A DNA stretch of 64,000 bases from Betaproteobacteria bacterium (GTDB lineage Bacteria; Pseudomonadota; Gammaproteobacteria; Burkholderiales; Burkholderiaceae_F), in contig VBCK01000123.1 in assembly GCA_005882215.1 (NCBI GenBank), forward strand, positions 1-64,000, in the 5' to 3' direction. The position numbers and the translations under genes are program-made. Shown piece after piece: positions 9,849 through 19,283 of this stretch. How positions within the stretch are numbered: the stretch's first letter is position 1; every line of letters begins with the position of its first letter. The notes beneath the pieces are model-generated. The model had not been told where the DNA came from. It did not search any database and saw only the letters and a list, made by a program, of their open reading frames with translations.

Positions 9849-10832
9849 TCAGCGAGCAGCTGTGGTCGAGATCGCGTCCGCCTTGGCCAGCAGTGCCTCG
9901 GCCATCCGGATGCTGGCGATGTCGATCAGCCGGCCGTCGAGCGACACGGCGCCTTTGCCTTCGCGCGCGGCCTGCGCCATCGCTTCCATGATGCGGCGGG
10001 CCTTCGCGACTTCGGCCGGCGACGGCGTGAAGACGCGGTTGGCCGGTTCGATCTGGGACGGGTGAATGGCCCACTTGCCCTCGTACCCGAGCACCGCCGC
10101 GCGGTTGGCGGCGGCTACGTACCCGTCCGGATCGCCGAAGTCCCCGAACGGACCGTCGATCGGGCGCAGGCCGTACGCCCGACAGGCGACCATCATCCGG
10201 GTCTGCGCCGCATGCCACGGATCGGTCCAGAAATACTGCCGGTTGCCCTGTTCGTCCCGGTCGGTCAGCACGCCGCTGTCCCGGTGTACACCGCCGATCA
10301 CGGTGGTGCGGGCACGGGTCGATGCGGCGTAGTCGGCGACGCCAAAGCTCATCGCTTCCAGGCGCCGGCTCGACTGGGCGATCGCCTCCACGTTGGCCAT
10401 CCCCAGCGCGGTCTCGATCAACACCTCGAAGCCGATCCGCTTGTCGCGCCTTTTCGCGGCCTCGATCTGCGTGACCAGTACGTCCACCGCGTACACGTCC
10501 TGCGGCACGCCGACCTTCGGGATCAGGATCATGTCCAGCCGCGGACAGGCCTCGACGACGTCGACCACATCCCGGTACATGTAGTGCGTGTCCAGCCCGT
10601 TGATCCGGATCATCATCGTCCGGCTGCCCCAGTCGACCTCGTTCAGGGCCTGGATGATGTTGCGGCGCGCCTGCTCCTTGTCGTCAGGCGCGACCGCGTC
10701 CTCCAGATCGAGGAACACGATGTCGGCCGCGCAGCGTGCGGCCTTCTCGAACATGCTCGGATTGGATCCGGGCACCGCCAGCTCGGAACGGTGCAGGCGC
10801 GGCGTCGCCTGCTCGATAGTCGTGAAGCTCAC
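9849..10832 (-). CDS. mcl: Malyl-CoA lyase (serine cycle)
   Basis: 327 residues of the HpcH/HpaI aldolase superfamily, CitE/malyl-CoA lyase branch: RSELAVPGSNPSMFEKA at the N-terminus, DIVFLDLEDAVAPDDK with the acidic metal/CoA-site residues, MILIPKVGVPQDVY, and GYEGKWAIHPSQIEPANRVF near the end. It splits malyl-CoA into glyoxylate and acetyl-CoA, closing the serine cycle. It is the last gene of the long minus-strand operon, 21 bases after ppc. Related lyases act on methylmalyl-CoA or citramalyl-CoA; the neighbouring mtkAB decides for malyl-CoA. Confidence 0.93.
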   Translation of the reverse strand: MSFTTIEQATPRLHRSELAVPGSNPSMFEKAARCAADIVFLDLEDAVAPDDKEQARRNIIQALNEVDWGSRTMMIRINGLDTHYMYRDVVDVVEACPRLDMILIPKVGVPQDVYAVDVLVTQIEAAKRRDKRIGFEVLIETALGMANVEAIAQSSRRLEAMSFGVADYAASTRARTTVIGGVHRDSGVLTDRDEQGNRQYFWTDPWHAAQTRMMVACRAYGLRPIDGPFGDFGDPDGYVAAANRAAVLGYEGKWAIHPSQIEPANRVFTPSPAEVAKARRIMEAMAQAAREGKGAVSLDGRLIDIASIRMAEALLAKADAISTTAAR

Positions 10833-10853
10833 GTTGAGTGCTCCTTGAGTCGA

Positions 10854-13583
10854 TTATCCCGTGGCGCCGAAACCGGCGGCAGCGCAGTTGATGGTCAGCA
10901 GCAGCGCATTGCGCACCTCCTCATCGCCGCCGGCCCGAAACTGGCGCAGCAGGCCGATCTGCTCGCGGCTGACCTGGTTCAGGGTCTTGAGCCGGCGCTG
11001 CAGGCGGCGGCGGAACTGAGGAAAGCGCTCCGCGATTTCGGCGCCGCCCGAGACCCGCAGCACCATCTCGCAGGTCAGGTGGTATTCGCGCTCGATGCAC
11101 CCGAAGATCGAATCGCGCAACACCGGGTCGTCGACCAGCTCGGCGTACGATCGTGCGATGTCCAGGTCGACCGCGAGCAGCGTTTTTTCGACTTCGTCCA
11201 GGATGATCCGGAACAGCCTCGCATCGCGAAACATCCGCCGCAGCAGATCGAGGCCCTGCTCGCGCCGCACATCCAGAAACGCCTTCACGGCACTGCCCAC
11301 GCCGTACCAGCCGGTGACCAGGTGGCGGTTCTGCGTCCAGGCGAAAACCCACGGGATCGCGCGCAGATCCGACAGGGTCCTGGCCTGGGTGCGGCGCGCG
11401 GGACGCGATCCGATGTTCAGCAGCGCCAATTCCTCGAGCGGACTGGCGGCAGCCAGGTATTCGAGCATCCGCTCCGAACGCATCAGGTCGTGGTAGGCGG
11501 TCCACGACAGTCCGGACAGGGACTCCATCGCCTCGTCGAACTCGTGCACCGGTATCAGCGCCCGCTCCCGCTCCGACACGAGCGCGTGCTCGATCACCGA
11601 GGCAGCCAGCAACTCGGCCTGATAGGCCGCGGTGCCGCGATTGGCGTACTTGAACGACACCACTTCGCCCTGCTCGGTCACGCGGAACTGCCGCTTGATC
11701 GAGCCGGCCGGGGCCGCGGCGATGGCGCGGCCCGTGGGCGCGCCGCCGCGGCTGACGGAGCCGCCGCGCCCGTGAAAAAACGTGATCGTGACGCCGTGTT
11801 CCCGGCCCAGGCGGGTCAGCGCCGTCTGTGCTTTCGCGAGTTCCCAGTTGGCCGCGAAGTAGCCGCCGTCCTTGTTCGAATCCGAGTAGCCGATCATCAC
11901 TTCCTGCATTGCGCCCTGCCCGTGCAGGCTGCGTTGCACCAGCGGAACCGCCAGCAGCTCCTTCAGGATCGCCGGTGCCCGCTTCAGATCGGAGATCGTC
12001 TCCAGCAGCGGCACGACCGGCAGCGTGCAACGTTCGACTGCGCGCAGGTCCGAGAACAGGCCCGCCATTTTGGCCATCAGGTAGACCCCGAGCACGTCGG
12101 CGGCGCTGTGCGTCATGCTCAGGATCAGCGCGCCGAAGGCCTCGCGGTCGACTTGCTGGCGCAGCTGAGCAATGGTGCGAAACGTCTGCAGCGTCTCGCG
12201 CGCATCCGGGGCCAGCAGCTGCGGCTCGAGCGGGGCTTCGCGCGGCATCGCCAGCTCCGCCAGCAGCCATCGCTTCCACTCGGCGGTATCGGGCTCGGGC
12301 GGCTCGCGCCCCGGTTGGGTCGCCCGGTAGATAGCGGTCAGCGCCTGGTTCATCCGGATCGTGTTTTCCCGCACATCGAGCCGCACGGTGCAGAAACGGA
12401 ACACGGCGACCTCGCGCTTGAACGGCAGCAGCAGCGAACGCGCAAGCGATCCGGCCCCGGCTTCGGTCAGAGCCTGGATCATCAGATCCAGGTCGGCGAT
12501 CATCTGCTCCGCGTTGCGGTAGCCGGCCGCATCCAGCGTCGGCCGCTGCTCGAGGCAGTCACGCGCAGTTCGTTCCACGCAGCCGAGCATCGCGCCCAGG
12601 TACTGGCGAAACGGCTCGCCGGCGTTGCGTGCGGCCACAGCCGCTCCGTCGGGCAATCCGGCCAGACGCTCGCGCAGCGCCTGCAGGAACGCGGGCGGCA
12701 GCGCGTGCTCGGCGATGCTCAGATGGCGGATCAGGTCGAGCAGGCGCTGGCGATAGCGGTTCAGGGCAGCCAGCCGGTTGGACCAGACCGTTTCGCGCGT
12801 GACTTCGCTGGTGACATACGGATTGCCGTCCCGATCGCCGCCGATCCAGGATCCGAACTGGAAGAACAGCGGAATTTCGAATTCGACGTCCGGAAAACTG
12901 CGTTCGAGCGCGCTTTGCGCCTTCGCCAGCAACTGCGGCACGACGTCGAACAGGTTCTCGTTGAAGAAATAAAGCCCCCAGGCCACCTCCTGCGCCACCG
13001 AGGGCTTTTCCAGCTTCAGCTCTCCGGTGAGCCATAGCAGCTCGATTTCGTCGCGCAGCGAGCCGATCAGCTCATCGCGTTCGCGCTGCGTCCAGCGCGG
13101 CGACTCCAGGTCGAACAGGCGCAGGTAGATGCGCCGATGGCGCTCGAGCACCGTGACCCGCTTGGCTTCGGTCGGATGCGCGGTGATCACCGGTCGGATC
13201 CGGATCGACTGCAGCAGCTCGCGGATTCTCTCGTCCGGAATGCCGTCGGCCGCCGACTTCTCGAACACCGCCGCGAACGTACCCTTGACGGCTGCGCGGC
13301 CGTGCTCGCGCTCGAGTTCGCGCCGGTTGCGCATGTCGCGATTCTGTTCGGCGATCGCCAGCAGCTGGAACAGGATTCCCTGCGCCTGCAGCGTGCGGGC
13401 GAGCAGCCGCGGCGCCAGGTTCCCGGTCGTCGCTTCCCCGCGCAGCACCCGTGCCGCTTCGGGCTCATGGCACTCGACCACATCGGTCAGCAGGCGCGCA
13501 AGCAGCTCCCAGCGCGAGAAGCCGTCCGCCGGCGTTGCGCCGGGTGCAGTGACAGCCGGCTCTTCCGTGGCAGCGGCGCTCAT
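10854..13583 (-). CDS. ppc: Phosphoenolpyruvate carboxylase
   Basis: 909 residues, full length. It carries the catalytic TAHPTEAKRVTVLERHR, the signature GYSDSNKDGGYFAANWEL and the glycine/arginine loop FFHGRGGSVSRGGAPTGRA. It carboxylates PEP to oxaloacetate, the CO2-fixing step of the serine cycle. The C-terminus reads AAAGFGATG where most PEP carboxylases end in QNTG or RNTG; that tail contributes to the active site, so the change may tune regulation (inference). It lies between mtkB (34 bases) and mcl (21 bases) in the operon. Confidence 0.95.
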   Translation of the reverse strand: MSAAATEEPAVTAPGATPADGFSRWELLARLLTDVVECHEPEAARVLRGEATTGNLAPRLLARTLQAQGILFQLLAIAEQNRDMRNRRELEREHGRAAVKGTFAAVFEKSAADGIPDERIRELLQSIRIRPVITAHPTEAKRVTVLERHRRIYLRLFDLESPRWTQRERDELIGSLRDEIELLWLTGELKLEKPSVAQEVAWGLYFFNENLFDVVPQLLAKAQSALERSFPDVEFEIPLFFQFGSWIGGDRDGNPYVTSEVTRETVWSNRLAALNRYRQRLLDLIRHLSIAEHALPPAFLQALRERLAGLPDGAAVAARNAGEPFRQYLGAMLGCVERTARDCLEQRPTLDAAGYRNAEQMIADLDLMIQALTEAGAGSLARSLLLPFKREVAVFRFCTVRLDVRENTIRMNQALTAIYRATQPGREPPEPDTAEWKRWLLAELAMPREAPLEPQLLAPDARETLQTFRTIAQLRQQVDREAFGALILSMTHSAADVLGVYLMAKMAGLFSDLRAVERCTLPVVPLLETISDLKRAPAILKELLAVPLVQRSLHGQGAMQEVMIGYSDSNKDGGYFAANWELAKAQTALTRLGREHGVTITFFHGRGGSVSRGGAPTGRAIAAAPAGSIKRQFRVTEQGEVVSFKYANRGTAAYQAELLAASVIEHALVSERERALIPVHEFDEAMESLSGLSWTAYHDLMRSERMLEYLAAASPLEELALLNIGSRPARRTQARTLSDLRAIPWVFAWTQNRHLVTGWYGVGSAVKAFLDVRREQGLDLLRRMFRDARLFRIILDEVEKTLLAVDLDIARSYAELVDDPVLRDSIFGCIEREYHLTCEMVLRVSGGAEIAERFPQFRRRLQRRLKTLNQVSREQIGLLRQFRAGGDEEVRNALLLTINCAAAGFGATG

Positions 13584-13617
13584 GTGCGGGAATCCGGCGA
13601 TCCGGAGCGGCCGCGGT

Positions 13618-14508
13618 TCAGGTGACCTTCGCCAGCGCCTTTGCGACCGATGATCCGAGCTCGGCGGCGCTCGGCGCCACCAGCAGGCCGTAGGAACGCA
13701 TGATGTCGGCCTTCTCGGCCGCGGTATCGCCCTCGGCTGAAATGATGGCGCCGGCGTGTCCCATCCGCCGCCCCTTGGGCGCCGTGAGGCCGGCCACGTA
13801 ACCGACCACGGGCTTCTTCATGTTGGCCTTGATCCAGGCCGAGGCTTCGGCCTCCTGCGGCCCGCCGATCTCCCCGATCATGATCACCGCCTGGGTGTCC
13901 GGATCCTTCTCGAACAGCGCCAGGTGATCCAGGAACGAGCTGCCGTTGATCGGATCCCCGCCGATCCCGACACTGGTCGTGACACCGATGCCGAGCGCCT
14001 TCATCTGCGCCGCCGCCTCGTACCCCAGCGTGCCGGAGCGCGACACGACGCCGACATTGCCGCGTACGTAGATGTTCCCGGGCATGATCCCCAGCATCGC
14101 GCGTCCGGCGCTGATGATGCCGGCGCAGTTGGGTCCGACCACCATCGTGCGGCTTTCGCGCGGATAACGCATCAGGTAGCGCTTCACGCGCATCATGTCC
14201 TGCGCGGGGATGCCGTCGGTGATGATGCACACCAGCCGCAGGCCGGCATCGGCCGCTTCCATCAGCGCGTCGCCGGCGTACGGCGGTGGAACGAACGCGA
14301 GGCTGGCCTCGGCTGCGGTTGCTTCGACGGCCTCCTTCACCGTGTCGAACACCGGGCGGTCCAGGTGCGTCTGGCCGCCCTTACCGGGGGTCACGCCGCC
14401 GACCACGCGAGTTCCGTAAGCGATCATTTCCTTCGCGTGAAAGCTGGCCTTGTCGCCGGTGAATCCCTGAACGATCACGCGCGTCTTTTCGTCGATCAGA
14501 ATGCTCAT
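13618..14508 (-). CDS. mtkB: Malate-CoA ligase alpha subunit
   Basis: 296 residues, homologous to succinyl-CoA synthetase alpha: CoA-binding Rossmann region [38 protein letters not shown], and the phosphohistidine loop [12 protein letters not shown]. With MtkA it makes malyl-CoA from malate, ATP and CoA. It could be read as sucD, but its place between mtkA and ppc in a serine-cycle operon makes malate thiokinase much more likely. 18 bases separate it from mtkA, whose ribosome-binding context it shares. Confidence 0.93.
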   Translation of the reverse strand: MSILIDEKTRVIVQGFTGDKASFHAKEMIAYGTRVVGGVTPGKGGQTHLDRPVFDTVKEAVEATAAEASLAFVPPPYAGDALMEAADAGLRLVCIITDGIPAQDMMRVKRYLMRYPRESRTMVVGPNCAGIISAGRAMLGIMPGNIYVRGNVGVVSRSGTLGYEAAAQMKALGIGVTTSVGIGGDPINGSSFLDHLALFEKDPDTQAVIMIGEIGGPQEAEASAWIKANMKKPVVGYVAGLTAPKGRRMGHAGAIISAEGDTAAEKADIMRSYGLLVAPSAAELGSSVAKALAKVT

Positions 14509-14526
14509 GCTTCGGCTTCTCCTTGT

Positions 14527-15684
14527 TCAGGTGCGCGCGGCCGCGACCGCTTTTTGGGCGGCATCGGCCAGATCGCTCGCGCTGATGATCGGCAGGCCGC
14601 TGTCGCGGACGATCCGGTTGCCCTGCTCGGCGTGGGTGCCGGCCAGCCGCACGATCAGCGGCACTTTCAGTCCCGCGGCCGCCTGGACCACGCCCTGCGC
14701 GACCCAATCGCAGCGATTGATGCCCGCGAAGATGTTGACCAGGATCGCCTTGACGTTCCGATCCGACAGCACGAGCCGAAACGCCTCGGCCACGCGCTCG
14801 GGCGAGGCGCCGCCCCCGACGTCCAGGAAGTTGGCCGGCTCGCCCCCGGAGTACTTGATCATGTCCATCGTGGCCATTGCGAGTCCGGCGCCGTTGATGA
14901 TGCAGCCGATGTCGCCGCTCAGCCCGACGTAGTTGAGTCCATGCTGGCTGGCCTGGGCCTCGCGGGGATCCTCCTGCGCTGCGTCTCGCATCTCGGCGAC
15001 CGCAGGACGCCGAAACAGCGCGTTGTCGTCGAACGACATCTTGGCGTCCAGCGCCAGCAGTCGGTTGTCCTTGGTGACGACCAGCGGGTTGATCTCGACC
15101 ATCGTCGCATCCAGGTCGCGGAAGGCCCGATAGCATCCGAGGATCGCGGTCACGGCGCGGCTCACCTGTTTGATGTTCAGGCCGAGCCCGAAGGCGATCT
15201 CGCGGGCCTGGAACGGCTGCATCCCGACGGCCGGCTCGACCTGGATCTGGCGGATCGAATCCGGCTTCTTCTTCGCGACCTCTTCGATTTCGATGCCGCC
15301 TTCGTTTGACGCGAACACCCGGATGCGCTGCAGCTTGCGGTCCAGCACCAGACCGAGGTACAGCTCGCGCTCGTACGGCTCGGCGACCTCCACATAGACG
15401 CGCTGGCACATCTTTCCCTCGGGGCCGGTCTGGCTGGTCACCAGGCGCTTGCCCAGCATCTCCTTGGCCGCCTCGGAAACCTCGTGATAGGTCCGGCACA
15501 GCTTGACGCCGCCGGCTTTGCCGCGACCGCCGGAATGGACCTGGGCCTTGACGGCCCAGTGCCAGCCGCCGAGCTCGGTCGCGACGAACACCGCCTGGTC
15601 GGGGCTGTAGGCGACGCTGCCGCGCGCGATCGGAACGCCGAACCCGGATAGCAGTTCCTTGGCCTGGTACTCGTGAACGTCCAT
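14527..15684 (-). CDS. mtkA: Malate-CoA ligase beta subunit
   Basis: 385 residues with an ATP-grasp domain ([35 protein letters not shown]) and a C-terminal CoA-ligase domain ([16 protein letters not shown]). The catalytic partner of MtkB, it forms malyl-CoA for cleavage by malyl-CoA lyase. Sequence alone resembles sucC; the operon assigns it. The gene follows fchA by 39 bases and precedes mtkB by 18. Confidence 0.93.
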   Translation of the reverse strand: MDVHEYQAKELLSGFGVPIARGSVAYSPDQAVFVATELGGWHWAVKAQVHSGGRGKAGGVKLCRTYHEVSEAAKEMLGKRLVTSQTGPEGKMCQRVYVEVAEPYERELYLGLVLDRKLQRIRVFASNEGGIEIEEVAKKKPDSIRQIQVEPAVGMQPFQAREIAFGLGLNIKQVSRAVTAILGCYRAFRDLDATMVEINPLVVTKDNRLLALDAKMSFDDNALFRRPAVAEMRDAAQEDPREAQASQHGLNYVGLSGDIGCIINGAGLAMATMDMIKYSGGEPANFLDVGGGASPERVAEAFRLVLSDRNVKAILVNIFAGINRCDWVAQGVVQAAAGLKVPLIVRLAGTHAEQGNRIVRDSGLPIISASDLADAAQKAVAAART

Positions 15685-15723
15685 CGACCGTCTCCCTCAG
15701 GAATTCGTGAATGCCCCCTGGCT

Positions 15724-16350
15724 TTACCCCAGGCGGGTGAGTACCGTGTTGTAGGCCTGCTCGCTGGCGGTGGCGCAGCGCGCCAGCATCTGGTCGAGCC
15801 GCTCGCGCCGGGAGCGCACGAATTCGGCGTCCTTGATCGACGGCGCGTTGATGTACACGTTCAGTGCCGCGCTTCGAAGCGCGGCGTAAGCGGCCAGCGA
15901 CGCCACGCCGGCGTCGGAGATCACGGCGCGATTTCCGATCGGGGCCACGCGCCGTGCCAGCTCGATCACCTGCGCGCACGCCTCGGCGCACGCGAGCGGC
16001 ACGTCGGTGGCCTGCTTCAGTGCGTCCTGGATCACGCGATCGCGCGCCATCTTGTCCTCGTCGCTCGTTCGGGGCAGCTTGTAGGCCGCCATCAGCGCGT
16101 CGAACGCCTGCGCGTCGGCCGCGATCATTCCGTTCAGGCGCTGCCTCAGAGCTTCGGCCTCGCCCAGCGCCTGGCACATGTCGGCCTCGACACCGTCGTA
16201 ATTCTTCTTCCCGATCGTCAGGTTGCAGACCATCGACACCAGCGCGGCTCCCATGGCCCCCATCACGGCTGCCGCGCTGCCCCCTCCGGGAGTGGGTGCG
16301 GAGCTCGCCAGCTCGTCCAGGAAGCGGCGCAGCGATTGCTCTGCGATCAC
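15724..16350 (-). CDS. fchA: Methenyl-tetrahydrofolate cyclohydrolase FchA
   Basis: About 208 residues of the formiminotransferase-cyclodeaminase C-terminal family: FLDELASSAPTPGGGSAAAV near the start, then long alanine-rich helices and ALRSAALNVYINAPS near the end. It converts methenyl-H4F to formyl-H4F reversibly, linking FtfL with MtdA. GTG 16350 is chosen because it puts the conserved segment about 10 residues in, as in the family, and leaves 17 bases after the mtdA stop; the open frame further upstream is just antisense-like sequence overlapping mtdA. Confidence 0.91.
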   Translation of the reverse strand: MIAEQSLRRFLDELASSAPTPGGGSAAAVMGAMGAALVSMVCNLTIGKKNYDGVEADMCQALGEAEALRQRLNGMIAADAQAFDALMAAYKLPRTSDEDKMARDRVIQDALKQATDVPLACAEACAQVIELARRVAPIGNRAVISDAGVASLAAYAALRSAALNVYINAPSIKDAEFVRSRRERLDQMLARCATASEQAYNTVLTRLG

Positions 16351-16367
16351 GGGACCGGCGCTTTCAC

Positions 16368-17234
16368 TCAGCTCTTGCCGACCATCGTCTTGGCGATCGC
16401 GTAGATCTGCTCGGCATCCAGCACCACGTCGTTGGACTCGAACAGGCGCGCAATGCAGGCCCGATGCAGCGCGATCTTCAGGGACCCGAAGCCGATGGCG
16501 CCGAACACCGTCTTGCCGTTCTTGACGGCCCCCTTGTCCATGATGTCGATGCCCTCGATCCCGGCCGGCGGTGTCGCATTGGCGTCGCACAGCAACTGCA
16601 GCGTCGGGCTGTCCTTCCAGCTGCGTTCGGCCAGAAGCTGGGCACCGGCGGCGCCGGTCGACAGGACGACGTGCGCGTTGGCGGCGTCGCGCGCGCGCGA
16701 CCGCTCGTCGGCGCCTTCCAGCGGCGTCACGTCGACCCCGAATCTCGTCTTGATCGCCTGGCAGGCGGCCTGCGCGCGTGCCAGCGTCCGCGAAGACAGG
16801 CCGACCTGCGCACCCTCGCGGCTCAACATGAAAGCGGCGCGCATTCCGACCGGGCCGGTCCCGGCCAGCACGACCGCCTTCTTGCCGGCCAGCGGGGCCG
16901 AATGCGCCAGGCAGGCCACGGCGGCCGCAGCGGTCGTGTTCGATCCGTTGCTGTCGAGCATCACCGACACCCGGAAACCGGCAAAGAACTTCTTGCGCAC
17001 GGCCTCCAGCAGCGCTTCGCCCGCCGCCATGTCGCTGCCGCCGATGAAGATCGCGGTGAACTTCTTGTCCTTCGGGGCGCGCGTGAAAATCGTGCCGTCG
17101 ACCAGCCCGCCGACATTGCGAGGATCGACCCCGCCGTAAGCGCTCACCTGGTCGGCGCCCCCGTCGTATGCGACCACGTTGTCGAACGATGACGGCATCG
17201 GGTCGGTGTCGAACTGATACAAGAGCTTTTTCAT
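16368..17234 (-). CDS. mtdA: NADP-dependent methylene-H4F/H4MPT dehydrogenase MtdA
   Basis: 288 residues, the usual length. It begins MKKLLYQFDTDPMPSSFD after a GGGAGA ribosome site; the substrate domain contains VVAYDGGADQVSAYGGV, and the nucleotide domain has VVLAGTGPVGMRAAFML and LSSRTLARAQ. It oxidises or reduces methylene-tetrahydrofolate, supplying C1 units to serine hydroxymethyltransferase. Placement hprA-mtdA-fchA is the classical serine-cycle order. The open frame extends to 17276, but ATG 17234 is clearly the family start. Confidence 0.94.
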   Translation of the reverse strand: MKKLLYQFDTDPMPSSFDNVVAYDGGADQVSAYGGVDPRNVGGLVDGTIFTRAPKDKKFTAIFIGGSDMAAGEALLEAVRKKFFAGFRVSVMLDSNGSNTTAAAAVACLAHSAPLAGKKAVVLAGTGPVGMRAAFMLSREGAQVGLSSRTLARAQAACQAIKTRFGVDVTPLEGADERSRARDAANAHVVLSTGAAGAQLLAERSWKDSPTLQLLCDANATPPAGIEGIDIMDKGAVKNGKTVFGAIGFGSLKIALHRACIARLFESNDVVLDAEQIYAIAKTMVGKS

Positions 17235-17276
17235 CGCATCTCCCACGTGCAGCCCTGACCGCCCTTCCCTGCCCAA

Positions 17277-18227
17277 CTAGACGACCAGGTTCTGCGGCTT
17301 ACCCTCGGCCCAGGCGTCGATGTTGTCGATCAGCTGGTCGGCCAGAAATTGCATCGCTCCATCCGAGGCCCAGGCGACGTGCGGCGTCAGGATGAAGTTG
17401 GAGCGGCGCACATCCAGCAGCGGGTTGCCTTCGCGCGGCGGCTCCACGGTCAGCACGTCGAAGCCGGCGCCGGCGATCAGTCCTTCGTCCAGTGCCCGGA
17501 TCAGGGCCCGCTCGTCGACCAGCCCGCCGCGTGCCGTGTTGATCAGCAGGGCGTTGCGCTTCATCCGCCGCAACTGCTCGAGGCCGATCATATGGCGCGT
17601 GCCCGCCGTCAGCGGCAGATGCAGCGAGATCACGTCGGAGGTCTCCAGCACCTGCTGCAGCGGCGTGAATTCCACGCCCGGCGCCTTGGGCGGCTCGTGG
17701 TCGGCGAACAGCACCTTCATCCCGAATCCGCGCGCGATGCTCGCCGTGCCCTGCCCGATCGCCCCCTCGCCGATGATTCCGATCGTTGCGCCGAACAGAT
17801 CCCCGATCGGGTGCGTAAAGAAGCAGAACTGGTCCGAGCGCTGCCACTCGCCCTGCTCGACATCGTGCCGGTACGCGAGCAGGTTGCGGCGCAACGCCAG
17901 CACCATCGCGAACACGTGCTCGGGCACCGTGTGCACCGCGTAGTTGCGGATGTTGGCCAGCGCGATGCCGCGGCGGCGGCACGACTCCACCTCGATGCAG
18001 TCGTAGCCGGTGGCCGCCATCGCGATCAGCTTCAGCTTGGGCAGTTGCGCCAGTGTCGCGTCGCGCAGCACGACCTTGTTGATGATCGCCACTGTCGCAT
18101 CCCGCAGCCGTTCGACGACCTGATCGGGAGCGGTCTTGTCGTATTCGGCATAGGCTGCGGCGCACCGTGGGCGCCGCACGTTCGCCTTGACCGACCGGCG
18201 CTCCAGGAACACGACATGCTCGCTCAC
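17277..18227 (-). CDS. hprA: Hydroxypyruvate reductase (glycerate dehydrogenase)
   Basis: 316 residues of the D-2-hydroxyacid dehydrogenase family. The NAD loop is IGIIGEGAIGQGTASIARGFG, split by one substitution from the usual GxGxxG; catalytic segments are INTARGGLVDE (Arg), FDVLTVEPP (Glu) and ILTPHVAWAS (His). It reduces hydroxypyruvate to glycerate. Its ATG overlaps the stop of sga by 4 bases, so translation is coupled. Glycerate made here is the substrate of the divergent kinase gene. Confidence 0.93.
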   Translation of the reverse strand: MSEHVVFLERRSVKANVRRPRCAAAYAEYDKTAPDQVVERLRDATVAIINKVVLRDATLAQLPKLKLIAMAATGYDCIEVESCRRRGIALANIRNYAVHTVPEHVFAMVLALRRNLLAYRHDVEQGEWQRSDQFCFFTHPIGDLFGATIGIIGEGAIGQGTASIARGFGMKVLFADHEPPKAPGVEFTPLQQVLETSDVISLHLPLTAGTRHMIGLEQLRRMKRNALLINTARGGLVDERALIRALDEGLIAGAGFDVLTVEPPREGNPLLDVRRSNFILTPHVAWASDGAMQFLADQLIDNIDAWAEGKPQNLVV

Positions 18228-19230
18228 GTGTGCGCGCCCTCCGTCGAGCCGGTCGAATGCGAGGCATAGATGACCTCGCTGCGCGCTACCTTCTTCTTCG
18301 CGATCTGATCGTTGGCCCGCCAGTAGCGCTGCGCAGCCCCCACTCCGCTACCCGGCTCGATACGGATGCCCACGTCCAGCATCGCCATCTCGGCGCCGCC
18401 GAGCGCGCCCACCAGCATCAGCTCGTTCAGGTCTCCGAGGTGCCCGATCCGGAATACCTTGCCGGCGACCTTGCTCAGTCCCGCCCCCAGCGCCAGGTTG
18501 TAGCGGCGGAACGCGACGTCGATCACGTCCGCGCCGTTGATCCCCTCCGGCACCATGATCGCGCTCACCGTGTCGACTGGCGCGCCGCCAGAGCCTTGGG
18601 ACTCACGCACGACACGCCCAGGCCCGCCGGAAGCATCAGCCCCTTCTGCGAGCCGGTAATGCACACGTCCACGCCCCACTCGTCCATCCGGAAGTCGATG
18701 CTGGCGAGCGAGCTCACTGCATCGACGAACAGCAGTGCCGGATGCTTGGCCGCATCGATCGCCCGTCGCACCGCGGCAATGTCGCTGGTTACGCCGGTCG
18801 CCGTCTCGTTGTGGCAGGCAAGCACCGCCTTGATCTTGTGCGATTTGTCCGCCTCCAGCAGCGCCAGGTAGCGCTCCACCGGCACGCCGGTGCCCCACTC
18901 GCAGTCGAGCGCCTCGACCTCGAATCCGAGGCGCTGGCACATATCGATCCAAAGGTGACTGAATTGCCCGAAGCGGGAAGCGAGCACCTTGTCGCCCGGG
19001 CTCAGGCAGTTGGTCAGTGCGGCTTCCCAGCAGCCGGTTCCAGAGGACGGAAAGATGATCGGCGTGCCGGTGGTCGTCTTGAAGATCTTCTTCAGGCCCT
19101 TCAGGATGCCCAGCGTGAGTTCCGGAAACTTGGAAGAGCGGTGATCCTCCATTGCGACGACCATCGCGCGCTGCACCCGGTCCGGGACGTTGGTTGGACC
19201 CGGAACGAAAAGAAAATTGCGACCAGCCAT
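18224..19230 (-). pseudogene. sga: Serine-glyoxylate aminotransferase, internal deletion with frameshift
   Basis: The gene starts at ATG 19230 after AAGGAGATAAGG (MAGRNFLFVPGPTNVPDRV). It keeps the PLP-lysine site CITGSQKGLMLPAGLG and continues to VSPKALAARQ near 18590. There the frame shifts, and the next recognisable family sequence is DTVSAIMVPEGINGADVIDV, running normally to the stop at 18224. Compared with family proteins of about 400 residues, some 60-70 residues of the central/large domain are absent and the two halves are out of frame. The enzyme transfers the amino group of serine to glyoxylate, giving hydroxypyruvate and glycine, and is indispensable for the cycle. All other genes of the operon are intact, which makes an assembly collapse plausible. 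Confidence 0.9.
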
Positions 19231-19283
19231 CCTTATCTCCTTCCTGATAATCCTTGTGGGTGGACGATTCGCTTCGGCTGCCG

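Noticed and set aside
9675-13037. 1120-codon plus-strand open frame opposite mcl and ppc
   Set aside because: Antisense shadow caused by high GC codon bias; arginine/glutamine/histidine-rich without any family motif, while the minus-strand genes are unmistakable.
13618-15684. Reading mtkB/mtkA as succinyl-CoA synthetase (sucD/sucC)
   Set aside because: The folds are the same, but the genes lie between fchA and ppc-mcl in a serine-cycle operon, so malate thiokinase fits better.
18580-18597. Restriction-site-like GTCGAC next to GGCGCGCC at the sga junction, suggesting a cloning scar
   Set aside because: Such GC-rich hexamers and octamers are common here, the GTCGAC overlaps the native Val-Asp codons, and the other deletion junctions have no such sites.
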